Made by a program: the position numbers and the translations under genes
Origin: Ruminococcus sp.
GTDB taxonomy: Bacteria > Bacillota > Clostridia > Oscillospirales > Acutalibacteraceae
DNA: 55,548 nucleotides
Assembly: GCA_017473775.1 (NCBI GenBank)
Contig: JAFUJH010000011.1
Location: forward strand, 1-55,548
Direction: 5' to 3'
Notes under the pieces: model-generated
What the model saw: only the letters and a program-made list of their open reading frames with translations
Databases searched by the model: none
What the model was told of the DNA's origin: nothing
In this document: in pieces, positions 1-7,582 of the stretch
Numbering within the stretch: the stretch's first letter is position 1
How the letters are laid out: each line of letters starts with the position of its first letter

Positions 1-729
1 ACAGAGTACGAGTTCCCCGGCGACGACACACCCATCATCAAGGGTTCCGCTTTCAAGGCTCTCGACAGCGCTTCCAAGGATCCCGCTGCTCCTGAGTATG
101 CTTGCATTCATGAGCTTATGGATGCTGTTGACAGCTTCATTCCCACTCCCGAGCGTAAGGCTGACCTTCCCTTCCTCATGCCCGTAGAAGATGTATTCAC
201 AATCACAGGTCGTGGTACAGTTGCTACAGGTAGAGTTGAGAGAGGTACAGTTAAGACTCAGGAAGAAGTTGAGATCGTTGGTCTCACAGACGAGAGACGC
301 AAGGTTGTTGTTACTGGTCTTGAGATGTTCAGAAAGACTCTTGACTTTGCTGAGGCTGGTGAGAATGTTGGTGTTCTCCTCCGTGGTGTTCAGAGATCTG
401 AGATCGAGCGTGGCCAGGTTCTTGCTAAGCCCGGTTCAATCAACCCCCACACAAAGTTCCGTGGTCAGGTTTATGTTCTGACTAAGGACGAGGGTGGCCG
501 TCACACACCTTTCTTCAACAACTATCGTCCCCAGTTCTACTTCAGAACAACTGATGTTACTGGTACAATCAGCCTCCCCGAGGGCACAGAGATGTGCATG
601 CCTGGCGATAATGTTGAGATGGATGTTGAGCTTATCACTCCTATCGCTATCGAGGTTGGTCTGCGTTTCGCTATCCGTGAGGGTGGTAGAACAGTAGGTT
701 CTGGCGCAGTTATCGCTATCAACGAGTAA
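1..729 (+). CDS. tuf: Elongation factor Tu, 5'-truncated by window edge
   Basis: EF-Tu delivers aminoacyl-tRNA to the ribosome as a GTP complex. The reading frame is open from base 1 ([13 protein letters not shown]) and ends in [10 protein letters not shown]. What remains is the end of the GTPase domain plus the whole of domains 2 and 3. Recognisable EF-Tu landmarks are [18 protein letters not shown] at the start of domain 2, the [19 protein letters not shown] segment, and [18 protein letters not shown] in domain 3. The N-terminal G1-G3 motifs lie outside the window. Identity is certain from these segments. A strong intrinsic terminator follows at 781. Codon use is strongly biased towards a few codons, as expected for a highly expressed gene. 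Confidence 0.97.
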   Translation, partial: TEYEFPGDDTPIIKGSAFKALDSASKDPAAPEYACIHELMDAVDSFIPTPERKADLPFLMPVEDVFTITGRGTVATGRVERGTVKTQEEVEIVGLTDERRKVVVTGLEMFRKTLDFAEAGENVGVLLRGVQRSEIERGQVLAKPGSINPHTKFRGQVYVLTKDEGGRHTPFFNNYRPQFYFRTTDVTGTISLPEGTEMCMPGDNVEMDVELITPIAIEVGLRFAIREGGRTVGSGAVIAINE

Positions 730-780
730 TTCAGCACCTAAGGTATATCCTTAACTGAAACTCAATATCATGCAGTAATT

Positions 781-815
781 ATCGGTCTTTCACTTCGGTG
801 AAAGACCGATTTTTG
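781..815 (+). terminator. Intrinsic terminator of tuf
   Basis: A 13-bp perfect stem (ATCGGTCTTTCAC / GTGAAAGACCGAT) with a TTCG tetraloop is followed by TTTTTG. It lies 51 bases after the tuf stop codon. Confidence 0.93.
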
Positions 816-839
816 TGTGTCCGCCTCTTTCTTGAGGTA

Positions 840-1004
840 TATATGCTTCCCTCCTTGAGGGAAGTGGCATTGACTGAAAGCCAATGACGAAGGGAGTAAA
901 AAGAAAGGTTTTGTATTGAGGTAGGGTTTATCGGGCGGTTCGTGAACCGCCCCTACTCGGTGGTAGCCTCTATCGTAGGGGCGGCGCCTGCGACGCCCCT
1001 AAGC
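840..1004. repeat. Intergenic palindromic repeat cluster
   Basis: The stretch between tuf and the tRNA has no credible gene. It holds three short palindromic units: CTTCCCTCCTTGAGGGAAG near 846, GGGCGGTTCGTGAACCGCCC at 933-952, and an AGGGGCG...CGCCCCT stem at 977-1000. The last two share GTAGGGGCGG/CCCCTAC edges, so they look like variants of one REP-like unit. Elements of this look are common in gut clostridial genomes (recalled, not searched). Function is unknown. Confidence 0.55.
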
Positions 1005-1088
1005 CTTGCACCAATGGTTTGCTGATATGTTTAGATATTTTCAACAATTATCATCTCAGAATAATTCAATAAATAATCACATTTATGC

Positions 1089-1117
1089 TTGCATTTTTTT
1101 AAAAGATGTGGTAATAT
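1089..1117 (+). promoter_or_regulatory. Possible promoter of tRNA-Arg
   Basis: TTGCAT at 1089-1094 and TAATAT at 1112-1117 are spaced by 17 bases, 23 bases before the tRNA. Both hexamers are imperfect, so this is a weak call. Confidence 0.35.
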
Positions 1118-1139
1118 ATTATGGTCGTGAAAACGATAT

Positions 1140-1216
1140 GCGCTGCTAGCTCAGCTGGATAGAGTGACTGGCTACGAACCAGTAGGTCAGGGGTTCGAGT
1201 CCCTTGCAGCGCACCA
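1140..1216 (+). tRNA. tRNA-Arg (anticodon ACG), CCA encoded
   Basis: The acceptor stem GCGCTGC pairs with GCAGCGC and is followed by an encoded CCA. The D-arm contains GCTCAGCTGGATAGAGT. The anticodon stem ACTGG/CCAGT closes a seven-base loop CTACGAA with ACG at positions 34-36, read as arginine. The T-arm carries GGTTCGAGTCCC. Length is 77 with CCA. The 18 bases at its 3' end recur exactly at 1402-1419. Confidence 0.96.
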
Positions 1217-1419
1217 CATAACGCACAACATCATTTGGTGTTGTGTGTTTTGTTTTTATGAGGCGTTTTAGGGACTCGAACCCTGAGAGGGTGAGTGCCG
1301 TGAAGAGAACAGTCCGGTGGACTGTTTTTAGGCACGAAGCGTGAGGCGGGTACCGAATGCGAAGCATTGGGTCGCCGAGGGTGGCAGAATTTTAATTCTG
1401 CGTCCCTTGCAGCGCACCA
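1217..1419 (+). repeat. 203-bp structured insert bounded by duplicated tRNA-Arg 3' end
   Basis: The last 18 bases of the tRNA (1199-1216) recur exactly at 1402-1419, so the intervening unit is 203 bp. It contains a terminator-like hairpin (1221-1257), an exact inverted copy of the tRNA T-arm (14 bases at 1270-1283 complementary to 1191-1204), a nested stem GTGCC...GGCAC enclosing AACAGTCC/GGACTGTT, and small hairpins AATGCGAAGCATT and GCAGAATTTTAATTCTGC. No protein-coding frame is convincing. The strong terminator at 1421 abuts the second tRNA end and would fit as the original tRNA terminator, which suggests insertion at the tRNA 3' end. The mobility reading is inference. Confidence 0.55.
1221..1257 (+). 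terminator. Terminator-like hairpin just after tRNA-Arg
   Basis: ACGCACAACA pairs with TGTTGTGTGT around a seven-base loop, followed by TTTTGTTTTT. It would end the tRNA transcript 5 bases after the CCA. It lies inside the 203-bp insert. Confidence 0.7.
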
Positions 1420-1420
1420 G

Positions 1421-1453
1421 AAAAAACCGCCGAAATCTTCGGCGGTTTTTTCA
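1421..1453 (+). terminator. Intrinsic terminator after duplicated tRNA end
   Basis: The stem AAAAAACCGCCGAA / TTCGGCGGTTTTTT is followed by a T-run. It directly abuts the second tRNA-end copy at 1402-1419. Confidence 0.9.
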
Positions 1454-1454
1454 A

Positions 1455-1629
1455 TGAAATTCGCCTTTGGCGAGTGAAATAGCTTCGCTATGAAATACGC
1501 TGATGCGTATGAAATATTTGCTTCGCAAATGTTAAGAGGCGAATTTTATTTCACTTTCTGCGTCAGCAGAAAATTTCATAATTCACGACAGTGAATTATT
1601 TCATATTTTCCAAGCGGAAAATATTTCAT
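1455..1629. repeat. Multi-hairpin array with TGAAAT / ATTTCA spacers
   Basis: Seven short hairpins with mutually unrelated stems are separated by a fixed hexamer. The left half has four units each introduced by TGAAAT: TCGCC-TTT-GGCGA, TAGC-TTC-GCTA, ACGC-TGAT-GCGT and ATTTGC-TTC-GCAAAT. The right half has three units each followed by the inverse ATTTCA(T): TTCTGC-GTCA-GCAGAA, AATTCAC-GACA-GTGAATT and ATTTTCC-AAGC-GGAAAAT. The edge TGAAATTCGCC is also inverted at GGCGAATTTTATTTCA in the middle. The array lies between two plus-strand terminators (1421-1453 and 1683-1713) and encodes no protein. Function unknown. Confidence 0.75.
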
Positions 1630-1682
1630 TATATATGCAGATATCAGATGTTTAAAACATAACATATCTTCCGACTCTTCCC

Positions 1683-1713
1683 AACACAGTACCACTTTGG
1701 TACTGTGTTTTTT
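1683..1713 (+). terminator. Intrinsic terminator after hairpin array
   Basis: A 12-bp perfect stem AACACAGTACCA / TGGTACTGTGTT with a CTT loop is followed by TTTT. No protein gene precedes it since the previous terminator, so it would end a transcript of the hairpin array if one exists. Confidence 0.85.
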
Positions 1714-1863
1714 ATAGAAAAGCTAGAATAAGTAATTGTATAGTAAGTCTCAAAGTTGTTATTGTAAAAGTGTTTTGTTTAAGATATAATCAATTTAATA
1801 AACTTGAATTTGATAATGGGAGTATTGAATAATAGTATGCATTGTTGTAATAAAGAAAATCTT

Positions 1864-2172
1864 ATGGCAATAAAGGAATATGATCCAATGCCCAAAAATC
1901 CGGACGGGAGCATCCGATGGTTTCTGTATCGTTGGGATGATGGAAAAAATGGTGTGCGTCGGTTGGCGCGTTGTCGTATATGCGGTGCGCTATACTTGGT
2001 GCAAGCGTATCATCTTCATAAGTTTTCTGCACAGAAAAACATTCTGTTTGAGGACTATTACTTGGTGAAAGATGAACAACAAGCAGATTATCTCAATAGA
2101 ACCTATACCGGCATACAGTTAGAACATACCCTAGTTCCTGCTTTTCAAATTCTTGATAAACAAGGAGAATAA
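1864..2172 (+). CDS. Small Cys-motif protein of unknown function
   Basis: I do not recognise a named family. The product of about 102 residues starts MAIKEYDPMPKNPDG and carries one RCRICG motif, a short zinc-knuckle-like half site, followed by an aromatic and His-rich stretch (YLVQAYHLHKFS). It is soluble, with no signal peptide or membrane segment. The frame is open further upstream (TTG at 1804, ATG at 1816 and 1837), and no start has a good ribosome site. I chose ATG 1864 because the sequence becomes protein-like there. The low GC of the upstream region and the isolated position make its real extent uncertain. Confidence 0.5.
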   Translation: MAIKEYDPMPKNPDGSIRWFLYRWDDGKNGVRRLARCRICGALYLVQAYHLHKFSAQKNILFEDYYLVKDEQQADYLNRTYTGIQLEHTLVPAFQILDKQGE

Positions 2173-2293
2173 AAGCCCTTCGTTAAATTTCATAATTCGT
2201 GGAGTTTGACAGACTTGAATTTGCAGAAACTGTATAAATGAGTTGTTATTTCTGTGTTTTTTTGTTAATTCCTGTTGTGTATGAGGTGGGGTT

Positions 2294-2938
2294 ATGTACA
2301 GTTACATCATCAATAATGCAATTGAATATATTAAAGAGCTCTTTGCCTCTGACTTTACGGGGCATGATTTTCAGCACACGATGAGGGTGTACAAAATGGC
2401 AACTGTGCTTGCTCAGAAGGAGGGTGCAGACATTTTTGTTGTTAAGCTTTCTGCACTTCTGCACGATGCAGACGACAGAAAGCTGTCTCCTGATACCTGT
2501 GAGCACAAGGATAGGGCAAGGGCTTTTCTCAGAGAAAATGAAGTGGACGATGAAACAACTGAGAAAATCTGCACTGTTATAAATCAGGTCAGCTTTAAGG
2601 GGGCGGACTCCGTTTCTCCTGATACCCTTGAGGGTAAGTGTGTGCAGGACGCAGACAGACTTGATGCTTTAGGTGCCGTAGGTATTGCAAGAGCCTTTGC
2701 ATACGGCGGCAGTCATCACAGGGCAATGTACGACCCTGAGATACCTCCAAGACCTAATATGGGGGAGCAGGAGTATTTTACATCCGAGTCCACCACCGTC
2801 AATCATTTTTACGAAAAGCTGTTTCTGCTTAAAAGTATGATGAATACTGATACCGCAAGGGTGCTTGCAGAGCACAGAGAACAATTTATGCGTGACTTCA
2901 TAGCTGAATTTATGAATGAGTGGAATGTTCAGTTCTGA
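2294..2938 (+). CDS. HD-domain metal-dependent phosphohydrolase
   Basis: The 214-aa protein has the HD-superfamily pattern: [10 protein letters not shown] (H24, H28), LLHDADD (H57-D58) and a distal [10 protein letters not shown] with Asp near 119-124. These residues bind one or two divalent metals in the family. The order and length match the short YedJ-like HD proteins, whose substrates are mostly unknown but are usually nucleotides or phosphorylated small molecules. The start ATG at 2294 is preceded by GAGGTGGGG, a strong ribosome site. It is cytoplasmic with no membrane segment. It appears to be transcribed alone; the next gene has its own perfect promoter. Confidence 0.8.
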   Translation: MYSYIINNAIEYIKELFASDFTGHDFQHTMRVYKMATVLAQKEGADIFVVKLSALLHDADDRKLSPDTCEHKDRARAFLRENEVDDETTEKICTVINQVSFKGADSVSPDTLEGKCVQDADRLDALGAVGIARAFAYGGSHHRAMYDPEIPPRPNMGEQEYFTSESTTVNHFYEKLFLLKSMMNTDTARVLAEHREQFMRDFIAEFMNEWNVQF

Positions 2939-2981
2939 TTGTTTTAAGATTTATAGGTGCTTTGCGTAAAATCCCTGTGAA

Positions 2982-3010
2982 TTGACAAGGGGACTTTTGG
3001 TTGATATAAT
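2982..3010 (+). promoter_or_regulatory. Consensus sigma-A promoter of the BspA-like gene
   Basis: TTGACA at 2982-2987 and TATAAT at 3005-3010 are both perfect hexamers with a 17-base spacer. The predicted 5' leader is about 45 bases and ends in GGAGG before ATG 3062. Confidence 0.88.
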
Positions 3011-3061
3011 TTGTTTTAGCTTTTGTAGTCTGATTTTTAATAAGGCTTTGGAGGACTTTTT

Positions 3062-5395
3062 ATGTATAATAATATGATAAATGTATCTCAAAGATTATTA
3101 TCCTTTATCATCATTACAACCATTTTGCTCAGTATGATTCCTTTGACTGTTATAGCAATTTCTACTGCGAATGATGAGCAGGCGAAGCTTACGAGTGTAT
3201 CTGCAACTTCTGATGAGGCAGTTGTGCTTGATAGCGGAAAATGCGGAGATTCTCTTTACTGGGAGCTTAACGCTGACGGATTACTGAGGATTTTCGGCGA
3301 AGGTCCCATGTATGACTATAATAAATACTACGAGCCGTCTCCTTGGTATAAGTACAGGGACGAGCCTTATATCAGTGAGGACGGAGCATATTTCCTCGAT
3401 GTAAACGGAGATACCTACCTTCCTACTGCTGATTATCACGCCAATAATCCTAATGGCTACAAAGTCAGCAGCATTGTCATTGAAGACGGTGTAACATATA
3501 TTGGTGACTGGGCATTTTACAGAGTATGTGTGGAGGAAATCACAGTTCCTGAGACAGTAGAAGCAACAGGTATCTTCTGTTTCAGATATTCACCTGTACT
3601 CAAGGTTCTTAACCTGCCAAACTCACTGAAGGTTCTGGATGATTTTGCAATCTCAAGAAATTATCTGCTTGAAACAGTTAATATAGGAAACTCCCTTGAA
3701 ACAGTCGGTACAGCAGGTTTCAACAATAATCCCTCACTGAAACAGATTATTCTGCCTGATACCTGTACCACTATAAATAAACAGTTAAGCCCCACTTTTG
3801 CGAATATTAATTACAGCAAGGTAGGCTTGATGGAAAACTGCACTTCGTTAAAAACAGTCAGCTTCGGCAGAGTAACTGAAATTCCTCAGAGAACCTGCCT
3901 CGGTGCAAAAATCGAAACTGTGATTATTCCTAACACTGTAGAGGATATCGGAGAGTATGCATTCTATAGCTGCAGCTCACTGAAAACAGTTGTTTTTGAG
4001 GAAGGCTCTGTTTGCAAGACTATAGACAGTTCGTCTTTTTCAGGATGTACAGCCCTTGAAAGCATAACAGGCGGCACATCCCTTGAACAGATGGGCTCCT
4101 ACTCGTCACTGAGAAACCTCAAGGAATTTGAGTTCAGCCCCACAAACAAAACCTTGCTGAAGAGTCAGTTCCTGAACACATCTCTCAAGTCAGTTACAGT
4201 CAGTGATAATATTTCTGTTATTCCTATATCCTGCTTTAACGGTATGTCTAAGCTTGAGGAGATATATCTGCCTGCGACTATCACCGATATATTAGGAAGC
4301 TCTTTTAATTATTGTTCGTCACTTAAAGATATTTACTACGGCGGAACTCTGTCTCAGTGGCTTGCTATAAATAAGGCAAGCGGATGGAGCTATAAGGTAA
4401 ATTCCGAGTGTATGCTTCATTTAGCTGATGGCAAAAGCGTATCCCTTTGGTATAATCCTCCTGTGTATACTGTAACATTTGAGGATTACGACGGTACTGT
4501 GCTTGATGTACAGAAGATTGCTCAGGGTGAGCCTGCTGTGGTACCTCAGATACCGCACAGAGAAAACGATGATGAATATTCATACACTTTTGCAGGATGG
4601 GATACATCCTTTGAAAGTGTTGATTCGGATATTACTGTTGTTGCCCAATACGAAAAAGCACTCCTCAAGGGTATGCTCTTTGTGGATGCAACCGGTGGCA
4701 GCGGATTCAGCCTTAGTGTAGCAGACAGCAAGCCAAGACCTCAGGGAGTTATATATTACGACTGCAATTTTCCTGCAGAGGTTCAGGTTACTGTGACGGC
4801 AAACGCGGCATCAGAGGATGAGTTTCTTGGTTGGGCAGATTTATATACAGGCGAGCTTTTGTCTGAGGATATAGAGTACACCTTTGTAACCGACGGAAAT
4901 GATTATATAAAAGCTTTGTATACCTATGATGATGCAAATGTAAAAAAGGTAGTATACCTGTCAGAGATAAAAGACCGTGTGGCTGAGATTCAGTATTATT
5001 CAACTGCAGATGAGTTTGAGTATTCAGAGAATCAGCCTGTATCGGAGGAGTATGACTTTATCGGTTGGAGTCTTACTGAGGAAGAAGTGCGCTCTCAGCT
5101 TGGGGTTAACAACACAGTGGTGATTTTATCAAAGTGGCAGAGGAAGCCTGTTTATGTGGATTTTTGTACCGACGGCAAGCTTGTATCCTCGGATAACGCA
5201 ACAGCGGATAAGTATCTGGAGGATTGCACAGTAACCGTTACAGCAAAGGAGAACTTTGTAGAGGACGGCGTAGTTTATGTGTTTGCATACTGGACAGACG
5301 GTGCACAGATTCTCTCTTATGACAGAACATTTACATTTTCTATGAATACTGCAGAAAATGTTACTGCCGTTTTTATTGATGAGAAATTAGCCTGA
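3062..5395 (+). CDS. Secreted BspA-like leucine-rich-repeat protein
   Basis: The 777-aa protein begins with a signal peptide (hydrophobic core about residues 11-32, LSFIIITTILLSMIPLTV). After a GKCGDSLYWELNADGLLRIFG segment typical of clostridial LRR_5 proteins, BspA-type leucine-rich repeats run from about 135 to 470, with recurring patterns such as IPNTVEDIGEYAFYSCSSL. From about 480 onward lie several InlB-type B-repeats, recognisable by VTFEDYDGTVLD and YTFAGWDTS. There is no LPxTG sorting signal, C-terminal TM or dockerin, so anchoring is not evident and it may be released. Family members bind host or polymer ligands; the ligand here is unknown. GGAGG precedes the start, and a perfect promoter drives it. 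Confidence 0.87.
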   Translation: MYNNMINVSQRLLSFIIITTILLSMIPLTVIAISTANDEQAKLTSVSATSDEAVVLDSGKCGDSLYWELNADGLLRIFGEGPMYDYNKYYEPSPWYKYRDEPYISEDGAYFLDVNGDTYLPTADYHANNPNGYKVSSIVIEDGVTYIGDWAFYRVCVEEITVPETVEATGIFCFRYSPVLKVLNLPNSLKVLDDFAISRNYLLETVNIGNSLETVGTAGFNNNPSLKQIILPDTCTTINKQLSPTFANINYSKVGLMENCTSLKTVSFGRVTEIPQRTCLGAKIETVIIPNTVEDIGEYAFYSCSSLKTVVFEEGSVCKTIDSSSFSGCTALESITGGTSLEQMGSYSSLRNLKEFEFSPTNKTLLKSQFLNTSLKSVTVSDNISVIPISCFNGMSKLEEIYLPATITDILGSSFNYCSSLKDIYYGGTLSQWLAINKASGWSYKVNSECMLHLADGKSVSLWYNPPVYTVTFEDYDGTVLDVQKIAQGEPAVVPQIPHRENDDEYSYTFAGWDTSFESVDSDITVVAQYEKALLKGMLFVDATGGSGFSLSVADSKPRPQGVIYYDCNFPAEVQVTVTANAASEDEFLGWADLYTGELLSEDIEYTFVTDGNDYIKALYTYDDANVKKVVYLSEIKDRVAEIQYYSTADEFEYSENQPVSEEYDFIGWSLTEEEVRSQLGVNNTVVILSKWQRKPVYVDFCTDGKLVSSDNATADKYLEDCTVTVTAKENFVEDGVVYVFAYWTDGAQILSYDRTFTFSMNTAENVTAVFIDEKLA

Positions 5396-5451
5396 AAATC
5401 TTGCAGGACTAATGACATTATGTACGATGTACATTTAACAGGATGGTATTT

Positions 5452-6246
5452 ATGAAAATAATCGATTTTCACACGCATATATATCCCGATAAGATTGCGG
5501 AGCGAGCTACTGTTGCTATCGGCGAATTCTACGATTTGCCTATGGACGGAGTAGGCTCTGTGTCCAAGCTTTTGGAGAGTATGGAGGAAGCAGGTGTATG
5601 CCACAGTGTGGTTTACTCAGTGGCAACAAGTGCTATGCAGGTGCAGAAGATAAATGATTTTATTGCAGCTCAGGTCAACGCTCATCCTGATAAGCTTTCG
5701 GGCTTCGGCTCTATGCATCCCGATTACGAGGACAAGTGTTCGGAGGTTGACCGCTGTATTGCAATGGGACTTAAAGGTATCAAGCTTCACCCTGATACTC
5801 AGGGCTTCAATGCAGACGATGACCGTATGCTTGAGCTGTATGAATATATGGAGAGCAAGGGACTTCCCCTGATGATACATTGCGGAGACTTCCGCTATGA
5901 TTATTCCCATCCCCGTCGCATAGCACGCATTTGTAAGCTGTTCCCTGAGCTTACTGTTATCGGGGCTCACTTCGGCGGATGGTCTGTGTGGGATGAGGCA
6001 GTAGAGCATCTGAGAGATTCCCATTGTTTTGTAGATACATCCAGCTCCTCGGGCTTTATGGATATAGAGAGGTTTGGTGAGCTGATAAGAATTTACGGTG
6101 CTGACAGGGTTATGTTCGGCACAGACTTCCCTATGTGGGATTGTAAGCAAGAGCTTGAGCGTATAGATAGTCTGAAGCTGACAAATGAGGAGAGAGAAAA
6201 AATTCTCTGGTCAAATGCGGCAAAACTTCTTAAACTTGAGATATGA
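5452..6246 (+). CDS. Amidohydrolase-family TIM-barrel metal hydrolase
   Basis: The 264-aa protein matches the amidohydrolase-2 branch (ACMSD-like). It has the N-terminal IDFHTHIYP metal motif (H7, H9), MIHCGDFR with a metal His in the middle, VIGAHFGGW, and the C-terminal GTDFPMWD aspartate. Such enzymes hydrolyse or decarboxylate small cyclic or carboxylic substrates; the substrate is not predictable. I start at ATG 5452, not 5443, because AGGA at 5439-5442 is well spaced for 5452 and touches 5443. It is cytoplasmic. The stop codon lies just before the lipoprotein gene with a 4-base-class overlap region, so the two are co-transcribed. Confidence 0.83.
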   Translation: MKIIDFHTHIYPDKIAERATVAIGEFYDLPMDGVGSVSKLLESMEEAGVCHSVVYSVATSAMQVQKINDFIAAQVNAHPDKLSGFGSMHPDYEDKCSEVDRCIAMGLKGIKLHPDTQGFNADDDRMLELYEYMESKGLPLMIHCGDFRYDYSHPRRIARICKLFPELTVIGAHFGGWSVWDEAVEHLRDSHCFVDTSSSSGFMDIERFGELIRIYGADRVMFGTDFPMWDCKQELERIDSLKLTNEEREKILWSNAAKLLKLEI

Positions 6247-6254
6247 GGTGTATT

Positions 6255-6656
6255 ATGAAAAAAATACTTGCTTTTATTCTGGCGATTCTTGTGGCTTTGT
6301 CACTGAGTGTGCTCTGGGGCTGTAGCGACGATAAAGATAATACGGACACTACAGGTATGTCAGGTGCAACTGTTGATGAGTCACCCCTTGCAGGTGAGTG
6401 GAAGGTTACATCAACTGATGATGAAATTCTGTGGATGATGAATTCTCAATCCACCCTTCATATCACTGCGGTGCGTGATGGCAGTAAGTACACCGTTGTT
6501 TGCAGATATTCCTACGATGAGCAAACAGGAGAGTTTGAATATACCTGTCTGTCTGCAAGCGGAAGCTTCAAGGGTACCTTAGCACTCAGTGAAACTTCTA
6601 TGATAGTGAGAAGCACTGATAACAGTGAGGTAATCGTTCTGACAAGAATAACCTGA
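6255..6656 (+). CDS. Small predicted lipoprotein, unknown function
   Basis: The 133-aa product has a lipoprotein signal peptide: MKKILAF, a hydrophobic core, then LWGC followed by an acidic Ser/Asp linker. The mature part (about 100 residues) has a lipocalin-like pattern of alternating strands, with AGEWKVTSTDDE near its start, as in many small clostridial lipoproteins. No enzymatic motif is visible. ATG 6255 is chosen because GAGGTG at 6246-6250 is correctly spaced; ATG 6243 overlaps the preceding stop. It is tightly coupled to the upstream amidohydrolase, which is the only functional clue. A terminator follows. Confidence 0.72.
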   Translation: MKKILAFILAILVALSLSVLWGCSDDKDNTDTTGMSGATVDESPLAGEWKVTSTDDEILWMMNSQSTLHITAVRDGSKYTVVCRYSYDEQTGEFEYTCLSASGSFKGTLALSETSMIVRSTDNSEVIVLTRIT

Positions 6657-6675
6657 TAAATTAATACGATAGATT

Positions 6676-6714
6676 AAAGTCAGTAACTGTGTTGGTTACT
6701 GACTTTTATTTTTT
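6676..6714 (+). terminator. Intrinsic terminator
   Basis: The stem AAAGTCAGTAAC / GTTACTGACTTT is followed by TATTTTTTG. It ends the amidohydrolase-lipoprotein transcript. Confidence 0.9.
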
Positions 6715-6810
6715 GTGCAAATGGTAGAATATCTCCCAAATTTAGGATAATATCAGCAAAAATGTGGAAATCTGTCAGGTTTTGTGATAGAATTAGGATG
6801 TGAAATATAC

Positions 6811-6844
6811 TCACGCCGTATTATTGTCATTTGTATTACGGTGA
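6811..6844 (+). promoter_or_regulatory. Inverted repeat upstream of the LytTR regulator
   Basis: TCAC-g-CCGTA at the left pairs with TACGGTGA at the right (one bulged base) in the leader of the response-regulator gene. It could be an operator for autoregulation or an RNA hairpin. No clear -35/-10 pair was found nearby; TAGAAT at 6788 is a possible -10. Confidence 0.35.
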
Positions 6845-6871
6845 CTATAGTGTTGTTATTGGGAGGTTTTT

Positions 6872-7582
6872 ATGTTCAATATTTCCATTTGCGATGATGA
6901 CCCGTATATGAGGGATCAGCTAAAAAACCTGATACATGGGTATTTTATTCAGAAGCAGTTGGATTGCAATATTCGACTATTCAGTAGCGGTGATGAGCTT
7001 GACCGATTTGGCGGAAGGACAGACATTGCTTTTCTTGATGTAGAGATGAGTGGGCTCAACGGAATCCAGACGGGCTACAGGCTTATGAATAATAATGTGG
7101 ATACAGTTATCTTTATCATAACAAGTCATCTGGAGTATCTGGACCAGGCTATGGACTTGAAGGTGTTCCGCTATTTTGAGAAGCCTGTAAACAGAGCAAG
7201 GCTCTACTGTGCGTTGGATGCGGTTACACAGCAGGCAGGGGAGCTTACATTTCTATCAGAGCATCTGCCTGTAACACTTCGTGAGCGAGAGGTGGTGTGT
7301 ATCTATTCCTTCGACAGAAAGACCTTTGTTGTAACCGATACAGGTGTAATCTATCCCACCATAGTCACTATGAAGGAGTGGCTCAAACGGACTGAGCAAA
7401 TTGCTTATTATTCCCATCCCCATTACAGCTATATTGTCAATCTGAGGTATGTGTCAGGCTTTGACGACAGAAGCATAATCCTGAGGTTAAATAATGGAAA
7501 AACTATGAGGATTGATGCATCTGTACGGAGGTTTAATCAGTTCAGAGAGGATATGGCATATGCAATGAGGTGGCGTCTGTGA
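6872..7582 (+). CDS. LytTR-family response regulator (AgrA/VirR type)
   Basis: The 236-aa protein has an N-terminal receiver domain with the acidic pocket ICDDD and the phospho-acceptor D56 in AFLDVEMSG. Near residue 105 there is the conserved Lys of YFEKPVN. The C-terminal half (about 135-235) is a LytTR DNA-binding domain, recognisable by CIYSFDRKTFVV, HPHYSYIVNLRYV and an NGKTMRID segment. Relatives bind paired direct repeats and control peptide-based quorum sensing or bacteriocins. GGGAGG precedes the start. The gene overlaps the kinase gene downstream, so the two form a pair. No signal peptide gene of AgrD type was found beside them. Confidence 0.88.
   Translation: MFNISICDDDPYMRDQLKNLIHGYFIQKQLDCNIRLFSSGDELDRFGGRTDIAFLDVEMSGLNGIQTGYRLMNNNVDTVIFIITSHLEYLDQAMDLKVFRYFEKPVNRARLYCALDAVTQQAGELTFLSEHLPVTLREREVVCIYSFDRKTFVVTDTGVIYPTIVTMKEWLKRTEQIAYYSHPHYSYIVNLRYVSGFDDRSIILRLNNGKTMRIDASVRRFNQFREDMAYAMRWRL

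Noticed and set aside
1146-1367. A 73-codon minus-strand reading frame across tRNA-Arg and the following insert
   Set aside because: It overlaps a clear tRNA and hairpins and shows no protein character or ribosome site. Proteins read antisense to tRNA ends are a well-known annotation error.
1400-1700. CRISPR array hypothesis for the hairpin arrays
   Set aside because: The constant part is only five or six bases and the variable parts are palindromes of differing length, not spacers of fixed length between long repeats. No cas genes are present.
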